Part shown: in pieces, positions 1-8,921 of the stretch
How the letters are laid out: each line of letters starts with the position of its first letter
Position numbering within the stretch: the stretch's first letter is position 1
Source of the DNA: Bacteroidaceae bacterium
GTDB taxonomy: Bacteria > Bacteroidota > Bacteroidia > Bacteroidales > Bacteroidaceae
Length of the DNA: 64,000 nt
NCBI GenBank assembly: GCA_017536695.1
Contig: JAFXGX010000016.1
Span: 21,286-85,285, forward strand
Direction: 5' to 3'
Translations under genes and position numbers: made by a program
Notes under the pieces: model-generated
Database searches by the model: none
What the model saw: the letters and a program-made list of their open reading frames with translations, nothing else
What the model was told of the DNA's origin: nothing

Positions 1-72
1 CAGTTTCTGTGCCACTGCATACTGGTAAGAGAAAAAAAAAGCGAAGAGTAAGAAATGGATATGTTTTTTCAT
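1..72 (-). CDS. N-terminus of an exported protein (partial)
   Basis: The ATG is at 72-70, three bases past the stop of the sugar transferase, and the frame stays open for 24 codons to the window edge. The visible residues form a signal peptide: a KKH start, a long hydrophobic run rich in Leu and Phe, then A-V-A-Q as a likely cleavage site. This points to a periplasmic or outer-membrane protein co-transcribed with the sugar transferase. A polysaccharide export protein would fit that position, but nothing beyond the signal peptide can be seen. Confidence 0.6.
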   Translation of the reverse strand, partial: MKKHIHFLLFAFFFSYQYAVAQKL

Positions 73-74
73 TT

Positions 75-704
75 TTAGAATTTTTTCCCGTTAACGATAT
101 AAATGAATGTTGTGAAAATCAACTTGGCGTCAAGCCACAAAGAACGGTTCCTCAGATATTCAAGGTCCATCTCAAGACGGATAAGCATCTTCTCCATGGT
201 ATCGGTATATCCGTTATGGATTGTAGCCATAGAAGTCAGTCCGGGACGCATTAGGAAGATGTAATCATAATTCGGATTCTCCTTGCGTATCTTGTCAATG
301 AAATATTGTCGTTCGGGACGCGGACCTACAAAAGACATGTCTCCTTTGAATACATTGAACAATTGAGGCAGCTCATCAAGATGATGTTCACGCAGGAAAC
401 GGCCTACTTTCGTCAAACGCTCATCGCCCTTTGTCGCCAACTGCGGTTCCCCGTTACGTTCGGAATTGACACGCATGGTACGGAATTTGTATATGAAGAA
501 CGGTTTGCCTTTGTAGCCGATTCTTTCCTGTTTGAAAAACACGCTGCCATCGCGCTGGCACAGAATGGCTATTGACACAATGATGAACACAGGAGACAAT
601 ATTATCAGGGCCAGAAAAGAACATACAAAGTCAAATATACGCTTTACAGCACGCTCTAATATATTCATTCCGTCTTTTATTCCATTTTTAGCCGTAATTT
701 CCAT
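75..704 (-). CDS. Undecaprenyl-phosphate sugar-1-phosphate transferase (bacterial sugar transferase)
   Basis: This protein transfers a sugar-1-phosphate from a nucleotide sugar to undecaprenyl phosphate at the inner membrane, the first step of capsule or exopolysaccharide unit assembly. Its 209 residues match the short monotopic (PglC-type) class. One N-terminal hydrophobic segment (about residues 26-48) is followed by the family signatures FKQERIGYKGKPF, YKFRTM, DELPQLFNVFKGDMSFVGPRPE (the catalytic region) and RPGLTS. The longer WcaJ-type N-terminal membrane domain is absent. It is followed at once by an exported protein, as in polysaccharide loci. The sugar specificity cannot be read from the sequence. 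Confidence 0.9.
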   Translation of the reverse strand: MEITAKNGIKDGMNILERAVKRIFDFVCSFLALIILSPVFIIVSIAILCQRDGSVFFKQERIGYKGKPFFIYKFRTMRVNSERNGEPQLATKGDERLTKVGRFLREHHLDELPQLFNVFKGDMSFVGPRPERQYFIDKIRKENPNYDYIFLMRPGLTSMATIHNGYTDTMEKMLIRLEMDLEYLRNRSLWLDAKLIFTTFIYIVNGKKF

Positions 705-1053
705 AGTAGTGTTCTCTTTAAATTTTAGAACGCAAGCTATTTTTATTAATAGTAACTATTTTCCGGCATAAATATTGTGCAAAACTTAACAAATATTTAT
801 ACCACAATAAAAAATGCCGCCAATATCGGCATTTCACTCTTAAAACGGGCGCACAAGCAGACTGGTAACAGGCAACAGCCTTATGCCACGACACAAAAAA
901 AGCGCGCCATTTTGGTATATTTGTGCAAATATAACACAAAAAAGATTAATACAGCACAAAATTCCACGACAAAACATCGCCCTCCATATGGAAAGCTAAA
1001 ATTTCGCACAATTGAAGCATATTTTCCCGAAAAAGAGATTACATGAGAAGCAT
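705..1053. other. Intergenic region between two minus-strand genes
   Basis: No credible gene is seen in these 349 bases. The stretch holds the terminator of the SpoIID gene (806-834). About 100 AT-rich bases next to the sugar transferase presumably contain its promoter, although no clear TAnnTTTG box stands out. Confidence 0.6.
806..834 (-). terminator. Intrinsic terminator after the SpoIID-domain gene
   Basis: The arms AAATGCCG (812-819) and CGGCATTT (827-834) pair. On the minus strand the hairpin is followed by a TTTTTT-ATT run. It would end the 4760-to-1054 transcript. Confidence 0.75.
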
Positions 1054-2355
1054 TTAACGGCAGACCTTTTCGAGAGAAGCACCCGGATAATAGTGTCGCA
1101 GTATTACCTCGTGTGAGAAACCTTTCTCGCCCATCATCGCAGCTCCAATCTGGCACAATCCGACTCCATGTCCCCACCCTGCGCCTTTGAGCACAAAGCG
1201 CAAGGAGTCCCGGTCTGCAATCTTGTCAACCACGAATGCGGAACTATAAAGATGCGACTCCGAAAGCCATCGGCGTATCTCAAGTTCCTTACCGACAACC
1301 TTAGTACATCTGCTGCCGACAATCCTGAGCCTTATTATGCGCCCCGAAGCACCTCTCTCAAGCGGTTGCAAATCCTCGACCTTGCCAAAATCCACTCCAG
1401 AACGCCTTGAAACGAGTTCCGACAACTCTTCCTGCGAATATTCCACTCTCCAACGATAGAAATCATTCGTTTCGCGGTCATATCCGTTGAGTATCTGTGA
1501 CAGCACCTTTGAATCATCGGTAGAGCAATATGACGGCGGTGTACTCTCAATCCACGCCCTAGCACCCTCCTCTGTTGTCAAATCGGGCAACGGGACATTC
1601 CCTTCCACATCGCGGAAAGCCTGCAGATAGCCATAGTCCATATCCTCCCAACAAGCCGAGAAGCGTTCTGTAACACCGCCGCAGCACTTGCTGAAACGCG
1701 CATCGCACACCTCGCCATCGTACATCAGCACGATATCGCATGTCTCCCTTACCGCACGGGCCACATTAGGGTTCACAGCCCTTGTGACCCCCTGATAACG
1801 TTGACAATGGTCATCGGCACAGAGGTCAAAAAGAGTATGGTCCTCGCGTGCATACCAGCGCACAATCTCATCCTCGCTCTCGTGCCCGAGCACAGAGAAC
1901 CGCAGCTTCTCCCTCCTCTGCAGCTGGGCATAGAGCCAGCTGCGGGATATTATCGTATGGGCTTTAAGGAACTCAAGCGATGAGGTAGCGGACATCTCAC
2001 TTGAAATCACACTTACAAGATAATCCTCTACGGGCAGACGGTTTATAGCCCGTACCTCGCCATCCTCTGCAATGAACAGCAATTCGCCTACAAACGTCTG
2101 GTCCTCGTTCCGTTGCCAGTGGAACCCCACGCCAATGACCACATCGTGCAGCATAAACCGGGAGTCGCCACACTTCGGCACAATGTGCAGCGGCACACCA
2201 CACTGCTCCCCATTGAGCAGCAATGCACCATTTGCAAACGAGACCACATTCCCTTTCTCAAGAAGCGGCAACGATGAGGAAAAAGTACCGATTAAATCGA
2301 ACCTTATCTGCGGAGCGCGTAGCACCCCGATATCAACAGTTCTCATACACTTCAC
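1054..2355 (-). CDS. SpoIID/LytB-domain protein
   Basis: 433 residues with the SpoIID/LytB fold: the segment RLPVEDYLVSVISSEM is followed by ISRSWLYAQ and the C-terminal GWGHGVGLCQIGAAMMGEKG and HYYPGASLEKV blocks. In Firmicutes SpoIID is a lytic transglycosylase acting on glycan strands without stem peptides. Bacteroidetes homologues are uncharacterised, so a role in peptidoglycan trimming is inference. No signal peptide is evident from the chosen start. The start overlaps the stop of the upstream DUF4922 fusion gene by four bases, so the two are probably translationally coupled. The pairing suggests a shared envelope-related task. Confidence 0.8.
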   Translation of the reverse strand: MKCMRTVDIGVLRAPQIRFDLIGTFSSSLPLLEKGNVVSFANGALLLNGEQCGVPLHIVPKCGDSRFMLHDVVIGVGFHWQRNEDQTFVGELLFIAEDGEVRAINRLPVEDYLVSVISSEMSATSSLEFLKAHTIISRSWLYAQLQRREKLRFSVLGHESEDEIVRWYAREDHTLFDLCADDHCQRYQGVTRAVNPNVARAVRETCDIVLMYDGEVCDARFSKCCGGVTERFSACWEDMDYGYLQAFRDVEGNVPLPDLTTEEGARAWIESTPPSYCSTDDSKVLSQILNGYDRETNDFYRWRVEYSQEELSELVSRRSGVDFGKVEDLQPLERGASGRIIRLRIVGSRCTKVVGKELEIRRWLSESHLYSSAFVVDKIADRDSLRFVLKGAGWGHGVGLCQIGAAMMGEKGFSHEVILRHYYPGASLEKVCR

Positions 2356-4760
2356 TCTACTAAACGGGAGACAACATCTTCAACATCACCGGGCGACAGC
2401 GCCACCTCACGCAACAGGGCAATGGCCTCATCGGCATTTATTGCCTGAAAATCCTCTCTGCGCGGAGTTATAAGAAGCCCCGCCATATCAATGGCTCCGG
2501 GGCTGACAAGACGCTGTTCTGCTCCATCCGCGAAATAAGCCGCAGGACGGTGCGCCGCACGTGGAATAACCATGGACACATACCCCTCATCCGAAGTATA
2601 ATACACAAAGACATTCACTCTTGGTTCAGCCTCACCCTCATGACAAGGCAATGCGGCAAGCAATTTCCCACACAGTTCAACCGAGCGCGACACATTGCGT
2701 GTCGAAATCACAAACAGCGGGACAGCATAGGTGGTGACATTATAGAGAGTGCCATTCCCATTAACGAGCAACGGCTCCATGCCACAGGCAATCTCCTCTT
2801 GCCAATACTCGCCGAGCAACGGAAGACCCGTAGCCTCGACAGCCTGGACATGAGCATGGTCGGGAGCCGAAGCACCGCAAAGCGCACCATTGTAGAAGAG
2901 TGTCACCCCCTTCCATTCACGTGCCATGTGGAGCATATCGGCATACAAGCCCTCAAGACGCTGCGGCGCATGGTTCCTGAGAGGAAGAGTAAGATGAAAC
3001 GGCAGTATCGGATAAGGGTTCACAAGAACTTCCACCGAGCCCATTGCTCTCTCGGCAAACTGCTGCCGGGGACGGTTCTCCTTGCATAGGAAGCAACGGC
3101 GCGCAGCGACTGACTCCTTGTCAACCTTAGCAGCTGTAGAGACAGCGCGTGCGGGGTTATACTGCAACATGAGGCCATTTCCAAGGTCACGGAGTTCGAC
3201 ACTCTCAAGCGCTGCATGACGCTCAGCGGCATCGGGCCAGACAGAGAGCTGTTTGTCAAAGAAAGTTCGCAGTTCCTCGAGCGAAGGCACTGCAAGAGAG
3301 TTCACAAGCTCCATGCGTGCCTTGAGCTCGGCCGTACGCAACGAATCCTTGTAAAGGTTGTGTGCATTTACCTTCTCATGAGAGAGTGCCGCGTCGGAAT
3401 TCCCTCCCCAGCGGCGGCAAAGGTAAAGCACATCATACACACGGCCAATCCTGTAATTGCGTGATATCGCAAGACCCACGGCATAATCCTCGCCATAACT
3501 CACATTCGGGAAACCTATCTCCCTGATGACCGGGGTAAAGAATGCACGTGGCGCACCAAGGCCATTTATTCTCAACGCATTGTTACGTCCGTTCTCCTCA
3601 CTCCACTCGCGGTGGTCTATGACGCCCGGAGGCAATGTATTCAGTTCAAAGTCGCATATCCTGTATGTTCCCACCAGCATGGCACACTGCTGGGTGTAGA
3701 ACTCATCAACAACACGTTGCAGCGTGTTCTCATCGCTGTAGAGGTCATCGCTGTCGAGCTGCACCGCGAAACGTCCGCAATGGGCGCTGTTGACAGCCAG
3801 GTTCCAGCAACCGCCAATTCCCAGATCATTGCTTTCGGGGATGAGGTGCAGCACTCTGCTGTCGCCGAAGGAGTCTATTATCTCGCCCGTTCCGTCAGTC
3901 GAGTGATTATCCACCACTATTATATTGAACGGGAAGGTTGTCTTCTGTTTCAGCACAGAGCCAATCGCATCGGCGATTGTCAAACGGCGGTTCAGTACGG
4001 GGATAACCACAGAGGCCTCAACAGGGAACTCCCCTGCCGTCAGGTCTATCGTGCCGTATTTGCATGGGGGTAACCAGGCGCCTATCGCCTTGAGATGATT
4101 CGTACACACCTTTTCCATCTCAATCTGCACCTCGCGCTGCGCGGGATTCACATAGTCGAACTGCTTTTCGCCACTCTTGCGGGTATCATTCTCACATTCC
4201 GTATAAAGATAATCGCAATGATGATGTATGCGCCCGTTGCGGCTCATGGCAAGCCTCAACTGGTAGAGACCAGCATATTTATACTTGTCAGGCGACTCTG
4301 CGAGATAACTTTTCAGTGCCGATGTCCTGAAAAGCAGAACTGACCCGAAGTCGAAGTCATTACGCAGCGAACCGGCGAAATAGTCTATCGTGGGAGCCTC
4401 GGCCACCACGCCGTCGACACTCTTCATATAGTGCGAATAGCCCATCGACGCATCATCGGGTATCGAGTCGAGAAAGAGGTCGAGTTTTTCCATATCGACC
4501 TCTATGCCGTCCTTGCCGAAACAGAGAACGTAATCGGCAGTCGCACGTGCTGCCATATCCATGAAGATAGCACTGTCTGTCAACGAAGATGTCTGTAACA
4601 GATGTACATTCGCCGGCAACTTGCCCGTAAAGGCAGAACCGCTCCACAGCCAGATATTCTTGACCGCAGGATGTGAAAGATACCGTTCTATCGCCGACAT
4701 CTCAAAAGTATCGGTGAATAGAGGCAAAAAGAGTTCTATAGTATATCTGTTCATATGCAT
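2352..4760 (-). CDS. Family 2 glycosyltransferase fused to a DUF4922 / HIT-superfamily domain
   Basis: A multidomain protein of 802 residues. Residues 1-235 form a divergent glycosyltransferase-like region. Residues 245-480 form a GT-A family 2 domain, with VVIPVLNRRLTI, VVDNHSTDGTG and the metal-binding D-S-D-D motif in VQLDSDDLY. Residues 500-802 match DUF4922 and contain DHAHVQ, the H-x-H-x-Q active-site pattern of GalT/GDP-galactose phosphorylase nucleotidylyl enzymes. The C-terminal part may therefore make or use a nucleotide sugar for the transferase in the same chain; this is inference. ATG at 4760 is chosen because it begins a long open frame behind an AT-rich leader. It is coupled to the SpoIID gene. 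Confidence 0.8.
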   Translation of the reverse strand: MHMNRYTIELFLPLFTDTFEMSAIERYLSHPAVKNIWLWSGSAFTGKLPANVHLLQTSSLTDSAIFMDMAARATADYVLCFGKDGIEVDMEKLDLFLDSIPDDASMGYSHYMKSVDGVVAEAPTIDYFAGSLRNDFDFGSVLLFRTSALKSYLAESPDKYKYAGLYQLRLAMSRNGRIHHHCDYLYTECENDTRKSGEKQFDYVNPAQREVQIEMEKVCTNHLKAIGAWLPPCKYGTIDLTAGEFPVEASVVIPVLNRRLTIADAIGSVLKQKTTFPFNIIVVDNHSTDGTGEIIDSFGDSRVLHLIPESNDLGIGGCWNLAVNSAHCGRFAVQLDSDDLYSDENTLQRVVDEFYTQQCAMLVGTYRICDFELNTLPPGVIDHREWSEENGRNNALRINGLGAPRAFFTPVIREIGFPNVSYGEDYAVGLAISRNYRIGRVYDVLYLCRRWGGNSDAALSHEKVNAHNLYKDSLRTAELKARMELVNSLAVPSLEELRTFFDKQLSVWPDAAERHAALESVELRDLGNGLMLQYNPARAVSTAAKVDKESVAARRCFLCKENRPRQQFAERAMGSVEVLVNPYPILPFHLTLPLRNHAPQRLEGLYADMLHMAREWKGVTLFYNGALCGASAPDHAHVQAVEATGLPLLGEYWQEEIACGMEPLLVNGNGTLYNVTTYAVPLFVISTRNVSRSVELCGKLLAALPCHEGEAEPRVNVFVYYTSDEGYVSMVIPRAAHRPAAYFADGAEQRLVSPGAIDMAGLLITPRREDFQAINADEAIALLREVALSPGDVEDVVSRLVE

Positions 4761-4901
4761 AAAAAGTTTCTTGCGAAGTTAATAAAAAACAGAAGCAAAA
4801 TAAAACTTTTGCCCTGCAAATAAGAGATAAAAGGAACATAGTGCTAATATAATTATACTTTTATTTGTTAATATAGGGGAGAAATACCACATTTTTGCAT
4901 T

Positions 4902-4909
4902 ATCTTCGC
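4902..4909 (+). promoter_or_regulatory. Candidate -7 box for rlmN (TATCTTCG)
   Basis: The octamer matches the Bacteroidetes TAnnTTTG element except for one T-to-C change. It lies 64 bases before the rlmN start in an AT-rich divergent intergenic region. I see no clear -33 TTTG at the usual distance. Confidence 0.45.
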
Positions 4910-4973
4910 AAAGAATTATGCACTGCACAAGGCAGGCACCCCGTACGGGCATAATATCACAACAACAATCAGC

Positions 4974-6008
4974 ATGGAAGGCAAGAAAAGAAGATTATCA
5001 GGAATGACGCTCGATGAGCTCAAAGAGGCAGTCAAGGAGGCCGGGATGCCCGCATTCACAGCCAAGCAGATAGCCGATTGGGTGTACAACAAGAGAGTCC
5101 GCTCAATAGATGAGATGTCCAACATTTCGCTCAAGAACAGAGAGAAACTTAACGGACTGTTCGAGGTCGGGTTCAAGGCTCCCTCCGATGCGGCACGCTC
5201 GGTTGACGGAACCGTGAAATACCTCTACGAGGTAGAGAACGGACATTTTGTAGAGGCGGTATACATCCCCGACGGCGAGCGCGCCACACTATGCGTCTCA
5301 TCACAGGTAGGATGCAAGATGAATTGCCTGTTCTGCATGACAGGAAAGCAGAAATACACAGCCAACCTCAGTACCAACGAGATAGTCAACCAGATACTCG
5401 CGTTGCCCGAGTTCGACAAGCTGACAAACATCGTGTTCATGGGCATGGGCGAGCCATGCGACAACCTCGACAATCTTCTGCCCGCTATCGAGATTCTGAC
5501 AAGCCCATATGGACTCGGCTGGAGCCCGCACCGCATCACCGTTTCCACTGTCGGAGTACGCAAGGGACTGAAGCGTCTGCTCGATGCGGGAGACTTCCAC
5601 ATAGCTGTCAGCCTACACCACCCCGTTCCCGAGAAACGTCTTGAGATAATGCCCGCCGAGAAGGGATTCCCCATTATTGAGGTTCTCAACACACTCAGGG
5701 AGTACGATTTCAGCCACCAGCGCAGGCTCACATTCGAGTACATTGTCTTCAAGAACATAAACGAGACGCTGTCACATGCCCGCAAGCTGCTCAAGCTGCT
5801 CGAGGGCATCGACTGCCGCATAAACCTCATCCGCTACCATGCCATCCCGGGTGTTCCCCTTGAGGGAGTCAACGAGGAGGGAATGACACAGTTGAGGGAT
5901 TTCCTTACCAAAAACGGTCTCTTTACAACAATAAGGGCATCACGTGGCGAGGACATCTTTGCTGCATGCGGCATGCTCTCGACACTTAAACAGAGTAACA
6001 ACAAATAA
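4974..6008 (+). CDS. rlmN: Dual-specificity rRNA/tRNA adenine C2-methyltransferase RlmN
   Basis: A radical-SAM methyltransferase that modifies C2 of A2503 in 23S rRNA and A37 of some tRNAs. At 344 residues it has the normal length. The N-terminal region contains KQIADWVY. The radical-SAM cluster motif C-x3-C-x2-C is in VGCKMNCLFC, preceded by RATLCVSSQ. MGMGEP follows, then SLHHP, and the conserved C-terminal methyl-carrying Cys is in IFAACGML. The ATG at 4974 is followed by a basic MEGKKRR start typical of the family. It leads a plus-strand run into a DUF4837 lipoprotein and pdxA, a neighbourhood I associate with Bacteroidales. Confidence 0.96.
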   Translation: MEGKKRRLSGMTLDELKEAVKEAGMPAFTAKQIADWVYNKRVRSIDEMSNISLKNREKLNGLFEVGFKAPSDAARSVDGTVKYLYEVENGHFVEAVYIPDGERATLCVSSQVGCKMNCLFCMTGKQKYTANLSTNEIVNQILALPEFDKLTNIVFMGMGEPCDNLDNLLPAIEILTSPYGLGWSPHRITVSTVGVRKGLKRLLDAGDFHIAVSLHHPVPEKRLEIMPAEKGFPIIEVLNTLREYDFSHQRRLTFEYIVFKNINETLSHARKLLKLLEGIDCRINLIRYHAIPGVPLEGVNEEGMTQLRDFLTKNGLFTTIRASRGEDIFAACGMLSTLKQSNNK

Positions 6009-6019
6009 ATTGAGATACG

Positions 6020-7051
6020 ATGAAAAAGATTTTTCTGTTAGCACTTATACTCATCGCCCTCACAGGTTGCCATAACGTATCAAAGCGTTCTATCGGAAAC
6101 CCGTACGAAGTATTGGTCGTGTGCGATGATGACATCTGGGAGTCGCCCGCAGGCAGAGCGTTGCTCTATGCTCTCGACATTGATATTCCGGGCTTGCCTC
6201 AGTCGGAGCGTTCATTCAGGATATCAAGAGTCACAGAGAGCCATTTCAGAGGCTCTACTAAGGCTTTCCGCAACATCATCTTCGTTGACATCAACGAGAA
6301 CCGTTACACACAGAGTTCATTCAAGTTTACCCGCGACGTGTTTGCCAAGCCTCAGATATATATGGGCATACAGTCGCCGAGCATACAGGAGTTCGAGAAG
6401 TTCGTTTCCGAGAACGAGCAAGTAATCGTGGACTTCCTCACAAGAGTCGAGATGGAGCGACAGATAAACGTGCTCGAGGGCGCCTACAACGAGAAAGCCT
6501 ATGACATTGTCAAGGAGATGTTCGGCTGTGAGCTCAAGGTTCCTATTTACATGAACGGCCACATGAAAGGCAAGGATTTCGTATGGCTGTCCGACTTCAA
6601 CGACCCCAAGGCCGAGATCCAGAGCTTCATGGTGTACAGCTATCCCTACACTTCGGTAGACAATTTCTCGAAAGAGCACTACATCATGATGCGCGACTCC
6701 ATGATGAAGCATAACATACGCGCCGGTAGAATGGACCAATACATAAAGACCGTAGACTGGTCGGTTGATATTACCGAAGGTTCATACCGCGACCGCTACG
6801 TACAGGTGGCACGCGGACTTTGGGAGATGGAGAACGACATAATGGGAGGCCCGTTCGTGTCACACGCCGTAGTCGATGAAGTAAACAACAGGGTCATTGT
6901 AGTAGAGGCATTCCTCTATGCCCCCAACAGGAAGAAGGGCTCCATGATGCGCAAGCTCGAGGCTGCGCTCTTCACGCTCAGACTCCCTGCCGATGAACTG
7001 ATAGAGGGCAGTAACCGCCTTCAGGAGTTTGTCATTGAAGAGAAGAAATAA
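6020..7051 (+). CDS. DUF4837-family lipoprotein
   Basis: 343 residues with a type II signal peptide ending in LTGC (Cys16 of the start shown), so the mature protein is a lipoprotein. The body matches the Bacteroidetes DUF4837 pattern, with GNPYEVLVVCDDDIWESPAG near the start and VVVEAFLYAPNRKK near the end. The function is unknown. It starts 11 bases after rlmN and lies upstream of pdxA in the same direction, so co-transcription is likely. No enzymatic motif is visible. Confidence 0.85.
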   Translation: MKKIFLLALILIALTGCHNVSKRSIGNPYEVLVVCDDDIWESPAGRALLYALDIDIPGLPQSERSFRISRVTESHFRGSTKAFRNIIFVDINENRYTQSSFKFTRDVFAKPQIYMGIQSPSIQEFEKFVSENEQVIVDFLTRVEMERQINVLEGAYNEKAYDIVKEMFGCELKVPIYMNGHMKGKDFVWLSDFNDPKAEIQSFMVYSYPYTSVDNFSKEHYIMMRDSMMKHNIRAGRMDQYIKTVDWSVDITEGSYRDRYVQVARGLWEMENDIMGGPFVSHAVVDEVNNRVIVVEAFLYAPNRKKGSMMRKLEAALFTLRLPADELIEGSNRLQEFVIEEKK

Positions 7052-7114
7052 AACAGAGAGAGGAGGAGGCATCAAGCATGCCCCCTCAGCACCCAATAAA
7101 AAACAAAAGCAATC

Positions 7115-8212
7115 ATGAGCGAAAAGAACAGAATACGTGTCGGCATTACACAAGGCGACATCAACGGCGTTGGATATGAGGTCATATTCAAGGCATTCAG
7201 CAATACCGAGATGTTCGATATTTGTACCCCCATCGTGTACGGCTCGCCCAAAGTGGCGGCCTACCACCGCAAGGCATTGGAGATGGAGATACAGTACAAC
7301 ACTATCGAAAGGGTCGAGGAGGCACAGAACGGCAGGCTGAACATAATAAACTGCAACAGCGATGAAGTACACATTGAACTTGGAGCAAACACCCCCGAGG
7401 CCGGTGCCGCAGCATTCCAGGCACTTGAGAAAGCCGTTGCTGACTGCCAGGCAGGCAAGATTGACGTCATTGTCACAGCCCCGATAAACAAGAGTGCGAT
7501 ACATAGCGAGGAGTTCAACTTCCCCGGACACACAGAATATCTGCAGGAGCGTTGCGGAGAGGATGCGAAATCACTCATGATACTCTGCAGCGGTGGCATG
7601 CGTGTAGCCGTAGCCACGTCTCACATGGCGCTGAAGGATATACCCGCAGCCATCACCCCCGAACTTCTTGAAGAGAAGATAACCCTGCTCAACAACAGCA
7701 TGAAGGAGGATTTCAACATCGACGCTCCCAAGATTGCGGTACTCTCGCTGAACCCCCACTCAGGCGACAACGGCCTGCTCGGTAACGAGGAGATAGAGAT
7801 TATTTCACCCACAATACGCAAGATGAACGACAGTGGCATCTTCTGCTACGGCCCGTTCGCGGCCGACGGCTTCATGGGCAGCGGCAAGTACTCATCGTTC
7901 GATGCAATACTTGCGATGTACCACGACCAGGGCCTTGCTCCGTTGAAGGCACTCGCCATGAACGACGGTGTGAACTTCACCGCCGGGTTGCCAATCATAC
8001 GCACCTCGCCCGCACATGGAGTCGCATATGACATCGCGGGCAAGGGCGAAGCCGATGAAAATTCGTTCCGTCAGGCAATATACGCAGCAATCGACATACT
8101 GCGCAACCGCAGGTTCTACAGCGAGGCACGCCGCAACCCGTTGCGCAAGATGTACTTCGAGAAGCGCGATGACAGCAACCGCCTCAACCTGCAACAGGCC
8201 GACAACGAGTAA
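7115..8212 (+). CDS. pdxA: 4-hydroxythreonine-4-phosphate dehydrogenase PdxA
   Basis: Catalyses NAD-dependent oxidation of 4-phosphohydroxy-L-threonine, followed by decarboxylation, in the DXP-dependent pathway to pyridoxal phosphate. Its 365 residues match the usual length. Visible signatures are TQGDINGVGYEV at the N-terminus, TAPINKSA, the metal-site FPGHTEYL (about residue 135), LSLNPHSGD, and MYHDQGLAPLKAL with the second metal histidine near residue 270. HGVAYDIAGKG follows near residue 305. The start is the only ATG before the conserved TQGD motif. It follows the DUF4837 gene by 63 bases. Confidence 0.96.
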   Translation: MSEKNRIRVGITQGDINGVGYEVIFKAFSNTEMFDICTPIVYGSPKVAAYHRKALEMEIQYNTIERVEEAQNGRLNIINCNSDEVHIELGANTPEAGAAAFQALEKAVADCQAGKIDVIVTAPINKSAIHSEEFNFPGHTEYLQERCGEDAKSLMILCSGGMRVAVATSHMALKDIPAAITPELLEEKITLLNNSMKEDFNIDAPKIAVLSLNPHSGDNGLLGNEEIEIISPTIRKMNDSGIFCYGPFAADGFMGSGKYSSFDAILAMYHDQGLAPLKALAMNDGVNFTAGLPIIRTSPAHGVAYDIAGKGEADENSFRQAIYAAIDILRNRRFYSEARRNPLRKMYFEKRDDSNRLNLQQADNE

Positions 8213-8225
8213 CCGCCCGCAAACA

Positions 8226-8921
8226 ATGAAGTTCGCTATTATTGCAGCAGGAGAAGGTTCGCGTCTGGCAAGTGAAGGCGTGAAATCCCCCAAGCCGATG
8301 ATTCAGCTGCAAGGCACTCCCATTATCGAGCGCCTTGTAAGGATATTCATGCGTCATGGCGCCACCACGATAAGTATCATAGTCAACGAAGAACAACCCG
8401 AGACGCTCGCGCACCTGAAAGAGCTGCAGAAAGAGTTCCCCATTGATATTGTCGTGAGGAACACCCCAAGTTCAATGCACAGCATGCACGCGCTGAGCCA
8501 CCTCCTGCGTGGCGACAAGTTCTGCCTCACCACAGTGGACACACTCTTTCACGAGGATGAGTTCGACTCATACATCAAGGCACTAGAGGATAGCGACGAC
8601 GGTATAATGGCTGTAACCGACTACATCGATGATGAGAAGCCGCTTTACGTGGAGACCGACGGAGAGCTGAACATAACAGCTTTCGGCGACAAGCCTTGCG
8701 AGACATCGCGTTATATCTCGGGAGGCATATACGGGCTCTCCCCCAAAGCACTCGACATTCTTGACGACTGCATGAGAGAAGGAGTCTCGCGCATGCGCAA
8801 CTTCCAACGACGTATGGTGGAGAGCGGCATGAAGCTCAAGGCATACCCTTTCAGCAAAATCATCGACATCGACCACGCCGAAGACATAGCCAAGGCCGAG
8901 AAATTCCTATCCGAGAGATGA
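8226..8921 (+). CDS. Sugar/polyol-phosphate nucleotidyltransferase
   Basis: 232 residues of the NTP-transferase superfamily. The N-terminal nucleotide-binding signature is FAIIAAGEGSRL with KSPKPMIQLQGTPIIERL. A catalytic acidic region is in LTTVDTLF, and the C-terminal IIDIDHAEDIAKAEKFL is typical of MobA/RfbA-like cytidylyl- or uridylyltransferases. The start at 8226 gives the intact family N-terminus; an earlier in-frame ATG at 8016 lies inside pdxA and adds non-homologous residues. The stop overlaps the next gene by four bases. With the CDP-alcohol transferase two genes on, CTP activation of a polyol phosphate such as inositol phosphate is plausible but not proven. Confidence 0.8.
   Translation: MKFAIIAAGEGSRLASEGVKSPKPMIQLQGTPIIERLVRIFMRHGATTISIIVNEEQPETLAHLKELQKEFPIDIVVRNTPSSMHSMHALSHLLRGDKFCLTTVDTLFHEDEFDSYIKALEDSDDGIMAVTDYIDDEKPLYVETDGELNITAFGDKPCETSRYISGGIYGLSPKALDILDDCMREGVSRMRNFQRRMVESGMKLKAYPFSKIIDIDHAEDIAKAEKFLSER

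Noticed and set aside
8016..8225. N-terminal extension of the nucleotidyltransferase
   Set aside because: It lies in another frame of pdxA, is Arg/Thr-rich and non-homologous. The family's N-terminal motif starts at 8226.
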